Positions 25,421-40,280 of a DNA stretch of 64,000 nt are shown here, piece by piece. The position numbers and the translations under genes are program-made. The notes below the pieces were generated by a model, which made no database searches, had not been told where the DNA came from, and saw only the letters and a list, made by a program, of their open reading frames with translations. The stretch comes from Siphonodentalium dalli (Eukaryota > Mollusca > Scaphopoda > Gadilida > Siphonodentaliidae). Where the stretch lies: NCBI GenBank assembly GCA_032622095.1, contig CP136061.1, positions 170,629,107-170,693,106 on the forward strand, read 5' to 3'. How positions within the stretch are numbered: position 1 is the stretch's first letter; each line of letters opens with the position of its first letter.

Positions 25421-25803
25421 TCTCACATTACTTGTTCTCTTTACACACCGTTTCACATTCCTCCGAGCCACAATACGCTTTTCGAATTTCTTTGCAACTT
25501 GCACAACTACATTCTCGGTAACTTTGTCGCTCTCATCAATCACATATATCTTATTCGGAACTACGTTCTCACAAATAACTTCAACGCAAGGGGCAACTCT
25601 TACTGATTCACCCCAATCTTCAACACAAACTTCTGCATCCTGTTCCCCTTTACCACCAGTGTTGTCTCGCTCACCTGGCTTTCAAAACTAGCAGTTTTAA
25701 ATGCACGACCCTTACCAATACCACTCTCACTGTCACATTCACAGCTAGTATCTCTGAAAGAAATGTTCAGTGGTGTAACCGACTTCAATTGATGAATCCT
25801 CAT

Positions 25804-27794
25804 AGTTCCGCTAACTGTTTTCAATGTTCGTGACACAATTCATTTCTATATGGGACAATATGTTGTAACAATTTACAAGAACATGTCCTTCCAATAACAC
25901 TGGCTGTATTTCTGTAACAACCACTCAAGTTGTGTTCGATCGTGCACACAATGAACATACACGACTAATAAAACTAACGAAAAGCATTATAATATATATT
26001 TACTTCCTACTGTCGTAGTTCGGAAGCCTTCCCTGAAACAAAATATCGACATAACATACACGAACATACTTAACCTATATTTAATAATATCTTTCGTGTA
26101 ACAATAAAGCCAAAACCTCAACGCTAGAAAACGTAATATTTTTAAAATCAAAGAACTATTGCTAGGTGAATGATAAATAAAGTATTGCTCAATCATTGGC
26201 ACATCATGTGATATATTTCCCGGCACACTGGAAACTTTGAGGCATCAGGAAACTCAGGCAGATCGTACACATAGCATTGGGTGTATTTAATGTAACGGAC
26301 ACATGCTTTCAGAAGAGCGTACATGATATCGTGAAGGAATTGGCACGCGTGATTATTATAACATAGCGAACTCATTATAATACATTTTACCCCATGGCCA
26401 TATTGTTTAAAAGACGTCCCCCTAACGCCTAATCAACTCCCAACGTATCAATATCCTTACTATAACATACATATATCCCTCGTGTAACACTAATTTTCCA
26501 AATTTAACACTAGAAAGGTTACTATTATCCAAACCAGAAAAATAGTTTGAGTTGAAAGACAAACATAACCAATTAAATATTATGTATATCGTGTGATATA
26601 TTTCCGCGGCAAAGAAAAGAGAAAAATTATTAAATGCCACAGGCATGTCCTCTGGATAACAATTGTTGTATTTACTGTAACAGCCACTCGATTTGAGTTA
26701 GATCGTACACGGAATCATGTTGCAACCGAAGGAATAACTAATAAAAAGTAACAGTCTCGTTATAATTGATGTTTTCTCCAGGCTATTATGGTTTCATAAC
26801 AATCACATGAAATGAAAAATCGACTTACCACATAAAAACATCTTTAATGTAACATAAACATATCTTTCATGTAACGAAAATTCAAAACATCGACGCACGA
26901 AAATGATAATATTTTCCAAATCAAACACATTTTGTAATCTGAAAGAAGAACAAGACCCCAGTTACACCCTCTAGATATTTCAGCTTGGTGTTGCATGTGT
27001 TCACGCACAAACAGCCTCTGTAAACAGCATCCTCCCCCTTTCGTCTCTCATATAACGTTTTGGCTTGTTACAACAGAGAACGTTACAGTAGAGATGTACA
27101 GACCATTCTGGTCACGGCATTCAGTGAGTTCTCCCGCCAGTATGGCGAAAATAGGGAAGTATAAAATACACCACAGTGGCTTCCGAAACATTTATTTGAA
27201 ACATAATTATACATATGTTATAGCGAACAAACATGCGTTATTTAAAAGACGACTTTGAAAAGTACGCGAGGGGGTCAACCTACCTATTATATAATTGTGT
27301 TATCGCAAGTTGTTTTTTGATTCAGACGACATGCGTTTCTGATATTGTGACATACACAGCGTCACGGAGCACAAAATACGGAGATTATAAATATCAGGGA
27401 TACGTCATTATGTCAAGTAAATAGCACTTCGTTACATGGGAGACAAAATGCTGAGGTACAATGTTTCTGAGCAATTTTCACTTAGTTAAGTTCAATCTTG
27501 GGTGGTGTATATGTGACAGTAGTTCATATCAAGAACTAAAATAATGACATGCCAGTGGATTTTCTCGGTGGCATGTAGTTAATATATCGAAATTTCGATT
27601 TTAGCCTGTAAAATTTTCCTGGGGACAGGCCATTTTGGTCAAATCTGGCCATTAATGAGCCCATTGCATACATATATACCCGAACATCACGCTTATTTGT
27701 GTGTGGATGTTATGACAGTGATGGAGATGCACACTAGGAACAATAGTTGGGATCCACACGTTGCATTGTGCACTCATCATCCACCGAGGACATA
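25804..27794. repeat. Right arm of the 6.1-kb element: no gene; alternating repeats of about 193 bp
   Basis: TGTAAC blocks recur at 25913, 26098, 26291, 26483, 26676 and 26870, spaced 185-194 bp. Two types alternate (complement GTTACAGTAAATACA and GTTACACGAAAGATAT), giving a dimer of about 387 bp. The dimer is confirmed by ATTATAAT landmarks at 25987, 26375 and 26760 and by TGTGATATATTTCC near 26209 and 26592. From about 26960 on, GTTACA occurs in the opposite orientation (26961, 27067, 27082, 27430). Open frames at 26995-27258 and 27233-27424 (+) show no recognisable content. Confidence 0.65.
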
Positions 27795-27821
27795 AATTTT
27801 GACCAAAATTGATATTGACTC
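27795..27821 (-). repeat. Right terminal inverted repeat of the 6.1-kb element
   Basis: It ends GATATTGACTC and is a perfect 27-bp partner of the left end. A related core (TTTTGGTCAAA) also occurs internally near 27633. Confidence 0.93.
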
Positions 27822-30800
27822 ATATAGGTAATCCCACCTCAAACATATATAGGTATCCCCGCAACATACATCTATAGGTCTCCCCGCCAAATACATATAT
27901 AGGTATCCCCACCACATACATATATAGGTATCCCCACCACATACATATATAGGTATCACCACCACATACATATATATGTATCCCCACCACATACATATAT
28001 AGGTATAACCACCACACACATATATATGTCTCCCCACCACACACATATATATGTATCCCCGCCACATACTTATATAGGTATCCCCGCCACACACATATAT
28101 AGGTCTCCCACCACACAAATATATAGGTATCCCCGCCACTCACATATATAGGTATCCCCACCACATACATATATAGGTATCACCGCCACATACATCTATA
28201 GGTATCACCACCACACACATATATAGGTCTCCCCGCCACATACATATATAGGTCTCCCAGCCACACACATATATAGGTATCCCCGCCACAATCATATATA
28301 GGTATCCCCGCCACACACATATATAGGTCTCGCCACCACATACATATATAGGTCTCCCCACCGCACACATATATAGGTATCCCCGCCACATACATATATA
28401 GGTATCCCCGCCACACACATATATAGGTCTCCCCACCACACAAATATATAGGTATCCCCGCCACACACATATATAGGTATCCTCACCACACATATATATA
28501 GGTATCCCCGCCACAGACATATATAGGTATCCTCACCACATACATATTTAGGTATCCCTACCACATACATATATAGGTATCACCACCACATACATCTATA
28601 GGTATCACCACCACACATAAATAGGTATCCCCACCACACACATATATAGGTATCACCACCACATACATCTATAGGTATCACCACAACATACATCTATAGG
28701 TATCACCCCACATACATATATATGTATCCCCACCACATACATATATAGGTATCACCACCACATACATATATATGTATCCCCACCACATACATATATAGGT
28801 ATCCCTACCACATACATATATAGGTATCACCACCACATACATCTATAGGTATCACCACCACATACATAAATAGGTATCACCACCACACACATATATAGGT
28901 ATCACCACCACATACATATATAGGTATCACCACTACACACATAAATAGGTATCACCACCACACACATATATAGGTATCCCCACCACATACATCTATAGGT
29001 ATCACCACAACATACATCTATAGGTATCACCCCCACATACATCTATATGTATCCCCACCACATACATATATAGGTATCACCACCATACACATATATAAGT
29101 CTCCCCACCACACACATATATAGGTATCCCCGCCACATACATCTATAAGCCTCCCCACCACATACATATATAGGTATCACCACCACACACAAATATAAGT
29201 CTCGCCACCACACACATATATAGGTATCCCCGCCACATACATCTATAAGTCTCCCCACCACACACATATATAAGTCTCCCCACCACATACATATATAAGT
29301 CTCCCCACCACATATATATATAGGTATCACCACCACATACATCTATAGGTATCACCACCACATACAGATATAGGTATCCCCGCCACATACATCTATAGGT
29401 ATCCCCGCCACACACATATATAGGTATCCCCACCACATCATATATAGGTATCCCCACCACATACATCTATAGGTCTCCCCGCCACATACATATATAGGTA
29501 TCCCCACCACAAACATATATAGGTATCCCCGCAACATACATCTATAGGTCTTCCCGCCAAATACATATATAGGTATCCCCGCAACATACATATATAGGTA
29601 TCCCCACCACATACATATATAGGTATCACCACCACATACATCTATAGGTATCACCACCACACACATAAATAGGTATCCCCACCACACACATATATAGGTA
29701 TCACCACCACATACAAATATAGGTATCCCCACCACACACATATATATGTATCCCCACCACATACATCTATATGTATCCCCACCACATACATCTATAGGTA
29801 TCACCACCACATACTTCTATAGGTATCACCACCACATACATCTATATGTATCCCCACCACATACATATATAGGTATCACCACCTCACACATATATAAGTC
29901 TCCCCACCACACACATATATAGGTATCCCCGCCACATACTTATATAGGTATCCCTGCCACACACATATATAGGTCTCCCCACCACACAAATATATAGGTA
30001 TCCCCGCCACACACATATATAGGTATCCTCACCACACACATATATAGGTATCCCCGCCACAGACATCTATAGGTATCCCCACCACATACATATTTAGGTA
30101 TCCCTACCACATACATATATAGGTATCACCACCACATACATCTATAGGTATCACCACCACATACATATATAGGTATCACCACCACATACATATATAGGTA
30201 TCACCACCACATACATATATAGTTATCACCACCACACACATAAATAGTTATCACCACCACACACATATATAGGTATACCCACCACATAAATATATAGGTA
30301 TCACCACAACATACATCTATAGGTATCACCCCCACATACATCTATATGTATCCCCCCACATACATATATAGGTATCACCACCACACACATATATAAGTCT
30401 CCCCACCACACACATATATAGGTATCCCCGCCACATACATCTATAAGTCTCCCCACCACATACATATATAGGTATCACCACCACACACATCTATAAGTCT
30501 CCCCACCACACACATATATAGGTATCACTACCACACACATATATAAGTCTCCCCACCACATACATATATAGGTATCCCCGCCTCATACATCTATAAGTCT
30601 CCCCACCACACACATATATAGGTATCCCCACCACATACATATATAGGTATCCCCGCAACATACATCTATAGGTCTCCCCGCCAAATACATATATAGGTAT
30701 CCCCACCACATACATATAGGTATACCACCACACACATAAATAGGTATCCCCAACACACACATATATAGGTATCACCACCACATACATATATAGGTATCCC

Positions 30801-30862
30801 CACCACACACATATATAGGTATGCCCACCACTTACATCTATAGGTATCCCCACCACATACAT

Positions 30863-33800
30863 CTATAGGTATCCCCACCACATACTTATATAGGTATCAC
30901 CACCACATACATCTATATGTATCCCCACCACATACATATATAGGTATTCCCGCCACATACTTATATAGGTATCCCCGCCAGACACATATATAGGTCTCCC
31001 CACCACAAAAATATATAGGTATCCCCGCCACACACATATATAGGTATCCTCAACACACACATATATAGGTATCCCCGCCACATAAATCTATAGGTATCCC
31101 CACCACATACATATATAGGTATCCCCACCACATACATATATAGGTATCACCACCACATGCATCTATAGGTATCACCACCACACACATATATAGGTCTCCC
31201 CGCCACATACATATATAGGTCTCCCAGCCACACACATATATAGGTATCCCCGCCACAATCATATATAGGTATCCCCGCCACACACATATATAGGTATCCC
31301 CGCCACATACATATATAGGTCTCCTCGCCGCACATATATATAGGTATCCCCGCCACATACATATATAGGTATCCCCGCCACACACATATATAGGTCTCCC
31401 CACCACACAAATATATAGGTATCCCCGCCACTCACATATATAGGTATCCTCACCACACACATATATAGGTATCCCCACCACATACATATTTAGGTATCAC
31501 CACCACATACATCTATAGGTATCACCACCACACACATAAATAGGTATTCCCACCACACACATATATAGGTATCACCACCACATCCATATATAGCTAACCC
31601 CACCACACACATATATAGGTATCCCCACCACATACATCTATAGGTATCCCAACCACATACATCTATAAGTATCACCACAACATACATATATATGTATCAC
31701 CCCAACATACATCTATATGTATCCCCACCACATACATATATAGGTATCACCACCACACACATATATAAGTCTCCCCACCACACACATATATAGGTATCCC
31801 CGCCACATACATCTATAAGTCTCCCCACCACATACATATATAGGTATCACCACCACATACATCTATATGTATCACCACCACATACACATATAGGTATCCC
31901 CGCCACATACATCTATAGGTATCCCCGCCACACAAATATATAGGTATCCCCACCACATAGTTCTATAGGTATCCCCGCCACATACATCTATATGTCTCCC
32001 CACCACATACATATATAGGTATCCCCACCACATAAATATATAGGTATCCCCACCACATACATCTATAGGTCTCCCCGGCACATACATATATAGGTATCCC
32101 CACCACAAACATATATAGGTATCCTCGCCACATACATATATAGGTCTCCCCGCCAAATACATATATAGGTATCCCCACCACATACATATATAGGTATCCC
32201 CACCACACACATATATAGGTATCCCCACCACATACATATATGGGTAACCTCACCACACACATATATAGGTATCCCCACCACATACATATATAGGTATCCC
32301 CACCACATACATCTATAGGTATCACCATCACATACATCTATAGGTATCCCCACCATATACATATATAGGTCTCACCACCACACACATATATAAGTCTCCC
32401 CACCACACACATATATATGTATCCCCGCCACATACATCTATAGGTCTCCCCACCACATACATATATAGGTATCACCACCACATGCATCTATAGGTATCAC
32501 CACCACATACATATATAGGTATCCCCGCCACATACATCTATAGGTAACCCCGCCACACACATCTATAGGTCTCCCCGCCACATACATATATATGTATCCC
32601 CATCACATACATATATAGGTATCCCCACCACATACATCTATAGGTCTCCCCGCCACATACATATATAGGTATCCCCATCACAAACATATATAGGTATCCC
32701 CGCAACATACATCTATAGGTATCCCCGCAACATACATCTATAGGTCTCCCCGCCAAATACATATATAGGTATCCTCACCACACACATATATAGATATAGG
32801 TATCCCCACCACATACATATATAGGTATCCCCACCACACACATCTATAAGTGTCCCCACCACATACATATATAGGTATCCCCGCCACGCACATATATAGG
32901 TATTCCCACCACATACATATATAGGTATCCTCGCCACACACATATATAGGTATCACCACCACACACATATATAGGTATCCCCACCACATACATATATAGG
33001 TATCCCCACCACATACATATATAGGTATCTTCGCCACACAAATATATAGGAATCTCCACCACATACATCTATAGGTCTCCCCGGCACATACATATATAGG
33101 TATCCCCACCACAAACATATATAGGTATCCCCGCCACATACATCTATAGCTCTCCCCGCCAAACACATATATAGGTATCCCCACCACATACATATATAGG
33201 TATCCCCACAACACACATATATAGGTATCCCCACCACAAACATATATAGGTATCCCCGCCACATACACCTATAAGCCTCCCCACCACATACATATATAGG
33301 TATCACCACCACACACAAATATAAGTCTCGCCACCACACACATATATAGGTATCCCCGCCACATACATCTATAAGTCTCCCCACCACACACATATATAAG
33401 TCTCCGCGCCACATACATATATAAGTCTCCCCACCACACACATATATAGGTATCCCCGCCACATACATCTATAAGTCTCCCCACCACATACATATATAGG
33501 TATCACCACCACACACATCTATAAGTCTCCCCACCACACACATATATAGGTATCACTACCACACACATATATAAGTCTCCCCACCACATACATATATAGG
33601 TATCCCCGCCACATACATCTATAAGTCTCCCCACCACACACATATATAGGTATCCCCACCACATACATATATAGGTATCCCCGCAACATACATCTATAGG
33701 TCTCCCCGCCAAATACATATATAGGTATCCCCACCACATACATATAGGTATACCACCACACACATAAATAGGTATTCCCAACACACACTTATATAGGTAT

Positions 33801-36600
33801 CACCACCACATACATATATAGGTATCCCCACCACACACATATATAGGTAAGCCCACCACATACATCTATAGGTATCCCCACCACATACATCTATAGGTAT
33901 CCCCACCACATACTTCTATGGGTATCACCACCACATACATCTATATGTATCCCCACCACATACATATATAGGTATTCCCGCCACATACTTATATAGGTAT
34001 CGCCGCCAGACACATATATAGGTCTCCCCACCACAAAAATATATAGGTATCCCCGCCACACACATATATAGGTATCCTCAACACACACATATATAGGTAT
34101 CCCCGCCACATAAATCTATAGGTATCCCCACCACATACATATATAGGTATCCCCACCACATACATATATAGGTATCACCACCACATGCATCTATAGGTAT
34201 CACCACCACACACATATATAGGTCTCCCCGCCACATACATATATAGGTCTCCCAGCCACACACATATATTGGTATCCCCGCCACAATCATATATAGGTAT
34301 CCCCGCCACACACATATATAGGTATCCCCGCCACATACATATATAGGTCTCCTCGCCGCACATATATATAGGTATCCCCGCCACACACATATATAGGTCT
34401 CCCCACCTCACAAATATATAGGTATCCCCGCCACTCACATATATAGGTATCCTCATCACACACATATATAGGTATCCCCACCACATACATATTTAGGTAT
34501 CACCACCACATACATCTATAGGTATCACCACCACACACATAAATAGGTATTCCCACCACACGCATATATAGGTATCACCACCACATCCATATATAGCTAA
34601 CCCCACCACACACATATATAGGTATCCCCACCACATACATCTATAGGTATCCCCACCACATACATCTATAGGTATCACCACAACATACATATATATGTAT
34701 CACCCCAACATACATCTATATGTATCCCCACCACATACATATATAGGTATCACCACCACACACATATATAAGTCTCCCCACCACACACATATATAGGTAT
34801 CCCCGCCACATACATCTATAAGTCTCCCCACCACATACATATATAGGTATCACCACCACATACATCTATATGTATCACCACCACATACACATATAGGTAT
34901 CCCCGCCACATACATCTATAGGTATCCCCGCCACACAAATATATAGGTATCCCCACCACATAGTTCTATAGGTATCCCCTCCACATACATCTATATGTCT
35001 CCCCACCACATACATATATAGGTATCCCCACCACATAAATATATAGGTATCCCCACCACATACATCTATAGGTCTCCCCGGCACATACATATATAGGTAT
35101 CCCCACCACAAACATATATAGGTAGCCTCGCCACATACATATATAGGTCTCCCCGCCAAATACATATATAGGTATCCCCACCACATACATATATAGGTAT
35201 CCCCACCACACACATATATAGGTATCCCCACCACATACATATATGGGTAACCTCACCACACACATATATAGGTATCCCCACCACATACATATATAGGTAT
35301 CCCCACCACATACATCTATAGGTATCACCATCACATACATCTATAGGTATCCCCACCATATACATATATAGGTCTCACCACCACACACATATATAAGTCT
35401 CCCCACCACACACATATATATGTATCCCCGCCAAATACATCTATAGGTCTCCCCACCACATACATATATAGGTATGACCACCACATGCATCTATAGGTAT
35501 CACCACCACATACATATATAGGTATCCCCGCCACATACATCTATAGGTAACCCCGCCACACACATCTATAGGTCTCCCCGCCACATACATATATATGTAT
35601 CCCCATCACATACATATATAGGTATCCCCACCACATACATCTATAGGTCTCCCCGCCACATACATATATAGGTATCCCCATCACAAACATATATAGGTAT
35701 CCCCGCAACATACATCTATAGGTCTCCCCGCCAAATACATATATAGGTATCCCCACCACATACATATATAGGTATCCTCACCACACACATATATAGATAT
35801 AGGTATCCCCACCACATACATATATAGGTATCCCCACCACACACATCTATAAGTGTCCCCACCACATACATATATAGGTATCCCCGCCACACACATATAT
35901 AGGTATTCCCACCACATACATATATAGGTATCCTCGCCACACACATATATAGGTATCACCACCACACACATATATAGGTATCCCCACCACATACATATAT
36001 AGGTATCCCCACCACATACATATATAGGTATCTTCGCCACACAAATATATAGGAATCTCCACCACATACATCTATAGGTCTCCCCGGCACATACATATAT
36101 AGGTATCCCCACCACAAACATATATAGGTATCCCCGCCACATACATCTATAGGTCTCCCCGCCAAATACATATATAGGTATCCCCACCACATACATATAT
36201 AGGTATCCCCACAACACACATATATAGGTATCCCCACCACAAACATATATAGGTATCCCCGCCGCATACATCTATAAGCCTCCCCACCACATACATATAT
36301 AGGTATCACCACCACACACAAATATAAGTCTCGCCACCACACACATATATAGGTATCCCCGCCACATACATCTATAAGTCTCCCCACCACACACATATAT
36401 AAGTCTCCCCGCCACATACATATATAAGTCTCCCCACCACATACATATATAGGTATCACCACCACATACATCTATAGGTATCACCACCACATACACATAT
36501 AGGTATCCCCGCCACATACATCTATAGGTATCCCCGCCACACACATATATAGGTATCCCCACCACATCATATATAGGTATCCACACCACATACATCTATA
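30863..36600 (+). repeat. Two copies of a higher-order repeat of about 3.0 kb
   Basis: The unit-variant order from about 30863 repeats at about 33891 with an offset of 3,028, falling to 3,003 (one unit lost) from about 31490 on; the match extends to at least 33468 against 36471. A third related copy begins near 37891. Limits are approximate. Confidence 0.75.
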
Positions 36601-39600
36601 GGTCTCCCCGCCACATACATATATAGGTATCCCCACCACAAACATATATAGGTATCCCCGCAACATACATCTATAGGTCTTCCCGACAAATACATATATA
36701 GGTATCCCCACCACATACATATATAGGTATCCCCACCACATACATATATAGGTATCACCACCACATACATCTATAGGTATCACCACCACACACATAATAG
36801 GTATCCCCACCACACACATATATAGGTATCACCACCACATACAAATATAGGTATCCCCACCACACACATATATATGTATCCCCACCACATACATCTATAT
36901 GTATCCCCACCACATACATCTATAGGTATCACCACCACATACTTCTATAGGTATCACCACCACATACATCTATATGTATCCCCACCACATACATATATAG
37001 GTATCACCACCTCACACATATATAAGTCTCCCCACCACACACATATATAGGTATCCCCGCCACATACTTATATAGGTATCCCTGCCACACACATATATAG
37101 GTCTCCCCACCACACAAATATATAGGTATCCCCGCCACACACATATATAGGTATCCTCACCACACACATATATAGGTATCCCCGCCACAGACATCTATAG
37201 GTATCCCCACCACATACATATTTAGGTATCCCTACCACATACATATATAGGTATCACCACCACATACATCTATAGGTATCACCACCACATACATATATAG
37301 GTATCACCACCACATACATATATAGGTATCACCACCACATACATATATAGTTATCACCACCACACACATAAATAGTTATCACCACCACACACATATATAG
37401 GTATACCCACCACATAAATATATAGGTATCACCACAACATACATCTATAGGTATCACCCCCACATACATCTATATGTATCCCCCCCACATACATATATAG
37501 GTATCACCACCACACACATATATAAGTCTCCCACCACACACATATATAGGTATCCCCGCCACATACATCTATAAGTCTCCCCACCACATACATATATAGG
37601 TATCACCACCACACACATCTATAAGTCTCCCCACCACACACATATATAGGTATCCCCACCACATACATATATAGGTATCCCCGCAACATACATCTATAGG
37701 TCTCCCCGCCAAATACATATATAGGTATCCCCACCACATACATATAGGTATACCACCACACACATAAATAGGTATCCCCAACACACACATGTATAGGTAT
37801 CACCACCACATACATATATAGGTATCCCCACCACACACATATATAGGTATGCCCACCACATATATCTATAGGTATCCCCACCACATACATCTATAGGTAT
37901 CCCCACCACATACTTCTATAGGTATCACCACCACATACATTTATATGTATCCCCACCACATACATATATAGGTATTCCCGCCACATACTTATATAGGTAT
38001 CCCCGCCAGACACATATATAGGTCTCCCCACCACAAAAATATATAGGTATCCCCGCCACACACATATATAGGTATCCTCACCACACACATATATAGGTAT
38101 CCCCGCCACATAAATCTATAGGTATCCCCACCACATACATATATAGGTATCCCCACCACATACATATATAGGTATCTCCACCACATGCATCTATAGGTAT
38201 CACCACCACACACATATATAGGTCTCCCCGCCACATACATATATAGGTCTCCCAGCCACACACATATATAGGTATCCCCGCCACAATCATATATAGGTAT
38301 CCCCGCCACACACATATATAGGTATCCCCGCCACATACATATATAGGTTTCCTCGCCGCACATATATATAGGTATCCCCGCCACATACATATATAGGTAT
38401 CCCCGCCACACACATATATAGGTCTCCCCACCACACACATATATAGGTATCCCCACCACATACATATTTAGGTATCACCACCACATACATCTATAGGTAT
38501 CACCACCACACACATAAATAGGTATTCCCACCACACACATATATAGGTGTCACCACCACATCCATATATAGCTAACCCCACCACACACATATATAGGTAT
38601 CCCCACCACATACATCTATAGGTATCCCCACCACATACATCTATAGGTATCACCACAACATACATATATATGTATCACCCCAACATACATCTATATGTAT
38701 CCCCACCACATACATATATAGGTATCACCACCACACACATATATAAGTCTCCCCACCACACACATATATAGGTATCCCCGCCACATACATCTATAAGTCT
38801 CCCCACCACATACATATATAGGTATCACCACCACATACATCTATATGTATCACCACCACATACACATATAGGTATCCCGGCCACATACATCTATAGGTAT
38901 CCCCGCCACACAAATATATAGGTATCCCCACCACATAGTTCTATAGGTATCCCCGCCACATACATCTATATGTCTCCCCACCACATACATATATAGGTAT
39001 CCCCACCACATAAATATATAGGTATCCCCACCACATACATCTATAGGTCTCCCCGGCACATACATATATAGGTATCCCCACCACAAACATATATAGGTAT
39101 CCTCGCCACATACATATATAGGTCTCCCCGCCAAATACATATATAGGTATCCCCACCACATACATATATAGGTATCCCCACCACACACATATATAGGTAT
39201 CCCCACCACATACATATATAGGTATCCCCAACACATACATCTATAGGTATCACCATCACATACATCTATAGGTATCCCCACCATATACATATATAGGTCT
39301 CACCACCACACACATATATAAGTCTCCCCACCACACACATATATATGTATCCCCGCCACATACATCTATAGGTCTCCCCACCACATACATATATAGGTAT
39401 CACCACCACATGCATCTATAGGTATCACCACCACATACATATATAGGTATCGCCGCCACATGCATCTATAGGTAACCCCGCCACACACATCTATAGGTCT
39501 CCCCGCCACATACATATATATGTATCCCCATCACATACATATATAGGTATCCCCACCACATACATCTATAGGTCTCCCCGCCACATACATATATAGGTAT

Positions 39601-40280
39601 CCCCATCACAAACATATATAGGTATCCCCGCAACATACATCTATAGGTCTCCCCGCCAAATACATATATAGGTATCCCCACCACATACATATATAGGTAT
39701 CCCCGCCACACACATATATAGGTATCCCCACCACATACATATATAGGTATCCTCACCACACACATATATAGATATAGGTATCCCCACCACATACATATAT
39801 AGGTATCCCCACCACACACATCTATAAGTGTCCCCACCACATACATATATAGGTATCCCCGCCACACACATATATAGGTATTCCCACCACATACATATAT
39901 AGGTATCCTCGCCACACACACATATAGGTATCACCACCACACACATATATAGGTATCCCCACCACATACATATATAGGTATCTTCGCCACACAAATATAT
40001 AGGAATCTCCACCACATACATCTATAGGTCTCCCCGGCACATACATATAGAGGTATCCCCACCACAAACATATATAGGTATCCCCGCCACATACATCTAT
40101 AGGTCTCCCCGCCAAATACATATATAGGTATCCCCACCACATACATATATAGGTATCCCCACAACACACATATATAGGTATCCCCACCACATACATATAT
40201 AGGTATCCTCACCACACACATATATAGGTATCCCCACCACATACATATATAGGTATCCCCACCACATACATCTATAGGTA

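Larger units (their letters stand above)
23387..25803 (-). pseudogene. Broken gene: acidic tandem-repeat protein with C-terminal SH3/Tudor-like domain
   Basis: Read on the minus strand. The best ATG start is at 25803 (MRIHQLKSVT...), followed by a Ser/Asp-rich stretch. Between about 25684 and 25602 the frame must change: either a frameshift, or an intron starting at the CAG/GTGAGC donor-like site at 25677-25669. The next frame (about 25680-25415) encodes an acidic then basic segment with EDWGESVRV and VKRCVKRTSNV. An 838-bp element then interrupts it. Beyond it, in the frame restored by removing that element, come GICDGSRIARGEEI, a TAA stop (24523-24525), and about eight imperfect units of roughly 30-40 residues built on VVNECCESSG, VLVDV and EICEEM. 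A 2-bp insertion at 23819-23823 shifts the frame again. The last 143 codons hold a domain (about 23656-23420) with YVLVEY, YPGIVEE, CWPKN and WYNYDEVISFI. This pattern recurs in uncharacterised invertebrate proteins and looks like a small SH3/Tudor-type barrel. Function is unknown. With these lesions it is probably dead. Confidence 0.6.
21736..27821. mobile_element. 6,086-bp DNA-transposon-like element with 27-bp terminal inverted repeats
   Basis: A block of unique DNA whose two ends are perfect inverted copies of one another for 27 bp (21736-21762 and 27795-27821), meeting satellite exactly on both sides. The left satellite flank ends ATATAT and the right flank starts ATATAGG. The uninterrupted satellite has ATATATAGG, so ATAT appears duplicated (4 bp, but ATAT is its own complement). 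An empty-site paralogue is visible at about 16126-16215. Inside are arms with repeats of about 193 bp, one broken minus-strand gene and a nested 838-bp element. No transposase or integrase motif was recognised, so it is either non-autonomous or the central gene belongs to an unrecognised mobilisation system. A 4-bp AT-rich target occurs in several DNA-transposon superfamilies; I do not assign one. Confidence 0.82.

Noticed and set aside
26995-27424. Two + strand frames of 87 and 63 codons in the right arm
   Set aside because: Short, overlapping, without recognisable motifs, and in AT-rich repeat-derived DNA.
21736-27821. tRNA, rRNA or other structured RNA genes in the unique DNA
   Set aside because: I found no cloverleaf-like arms, internal promoter boxes or rRNA motifs on either strand by reading.
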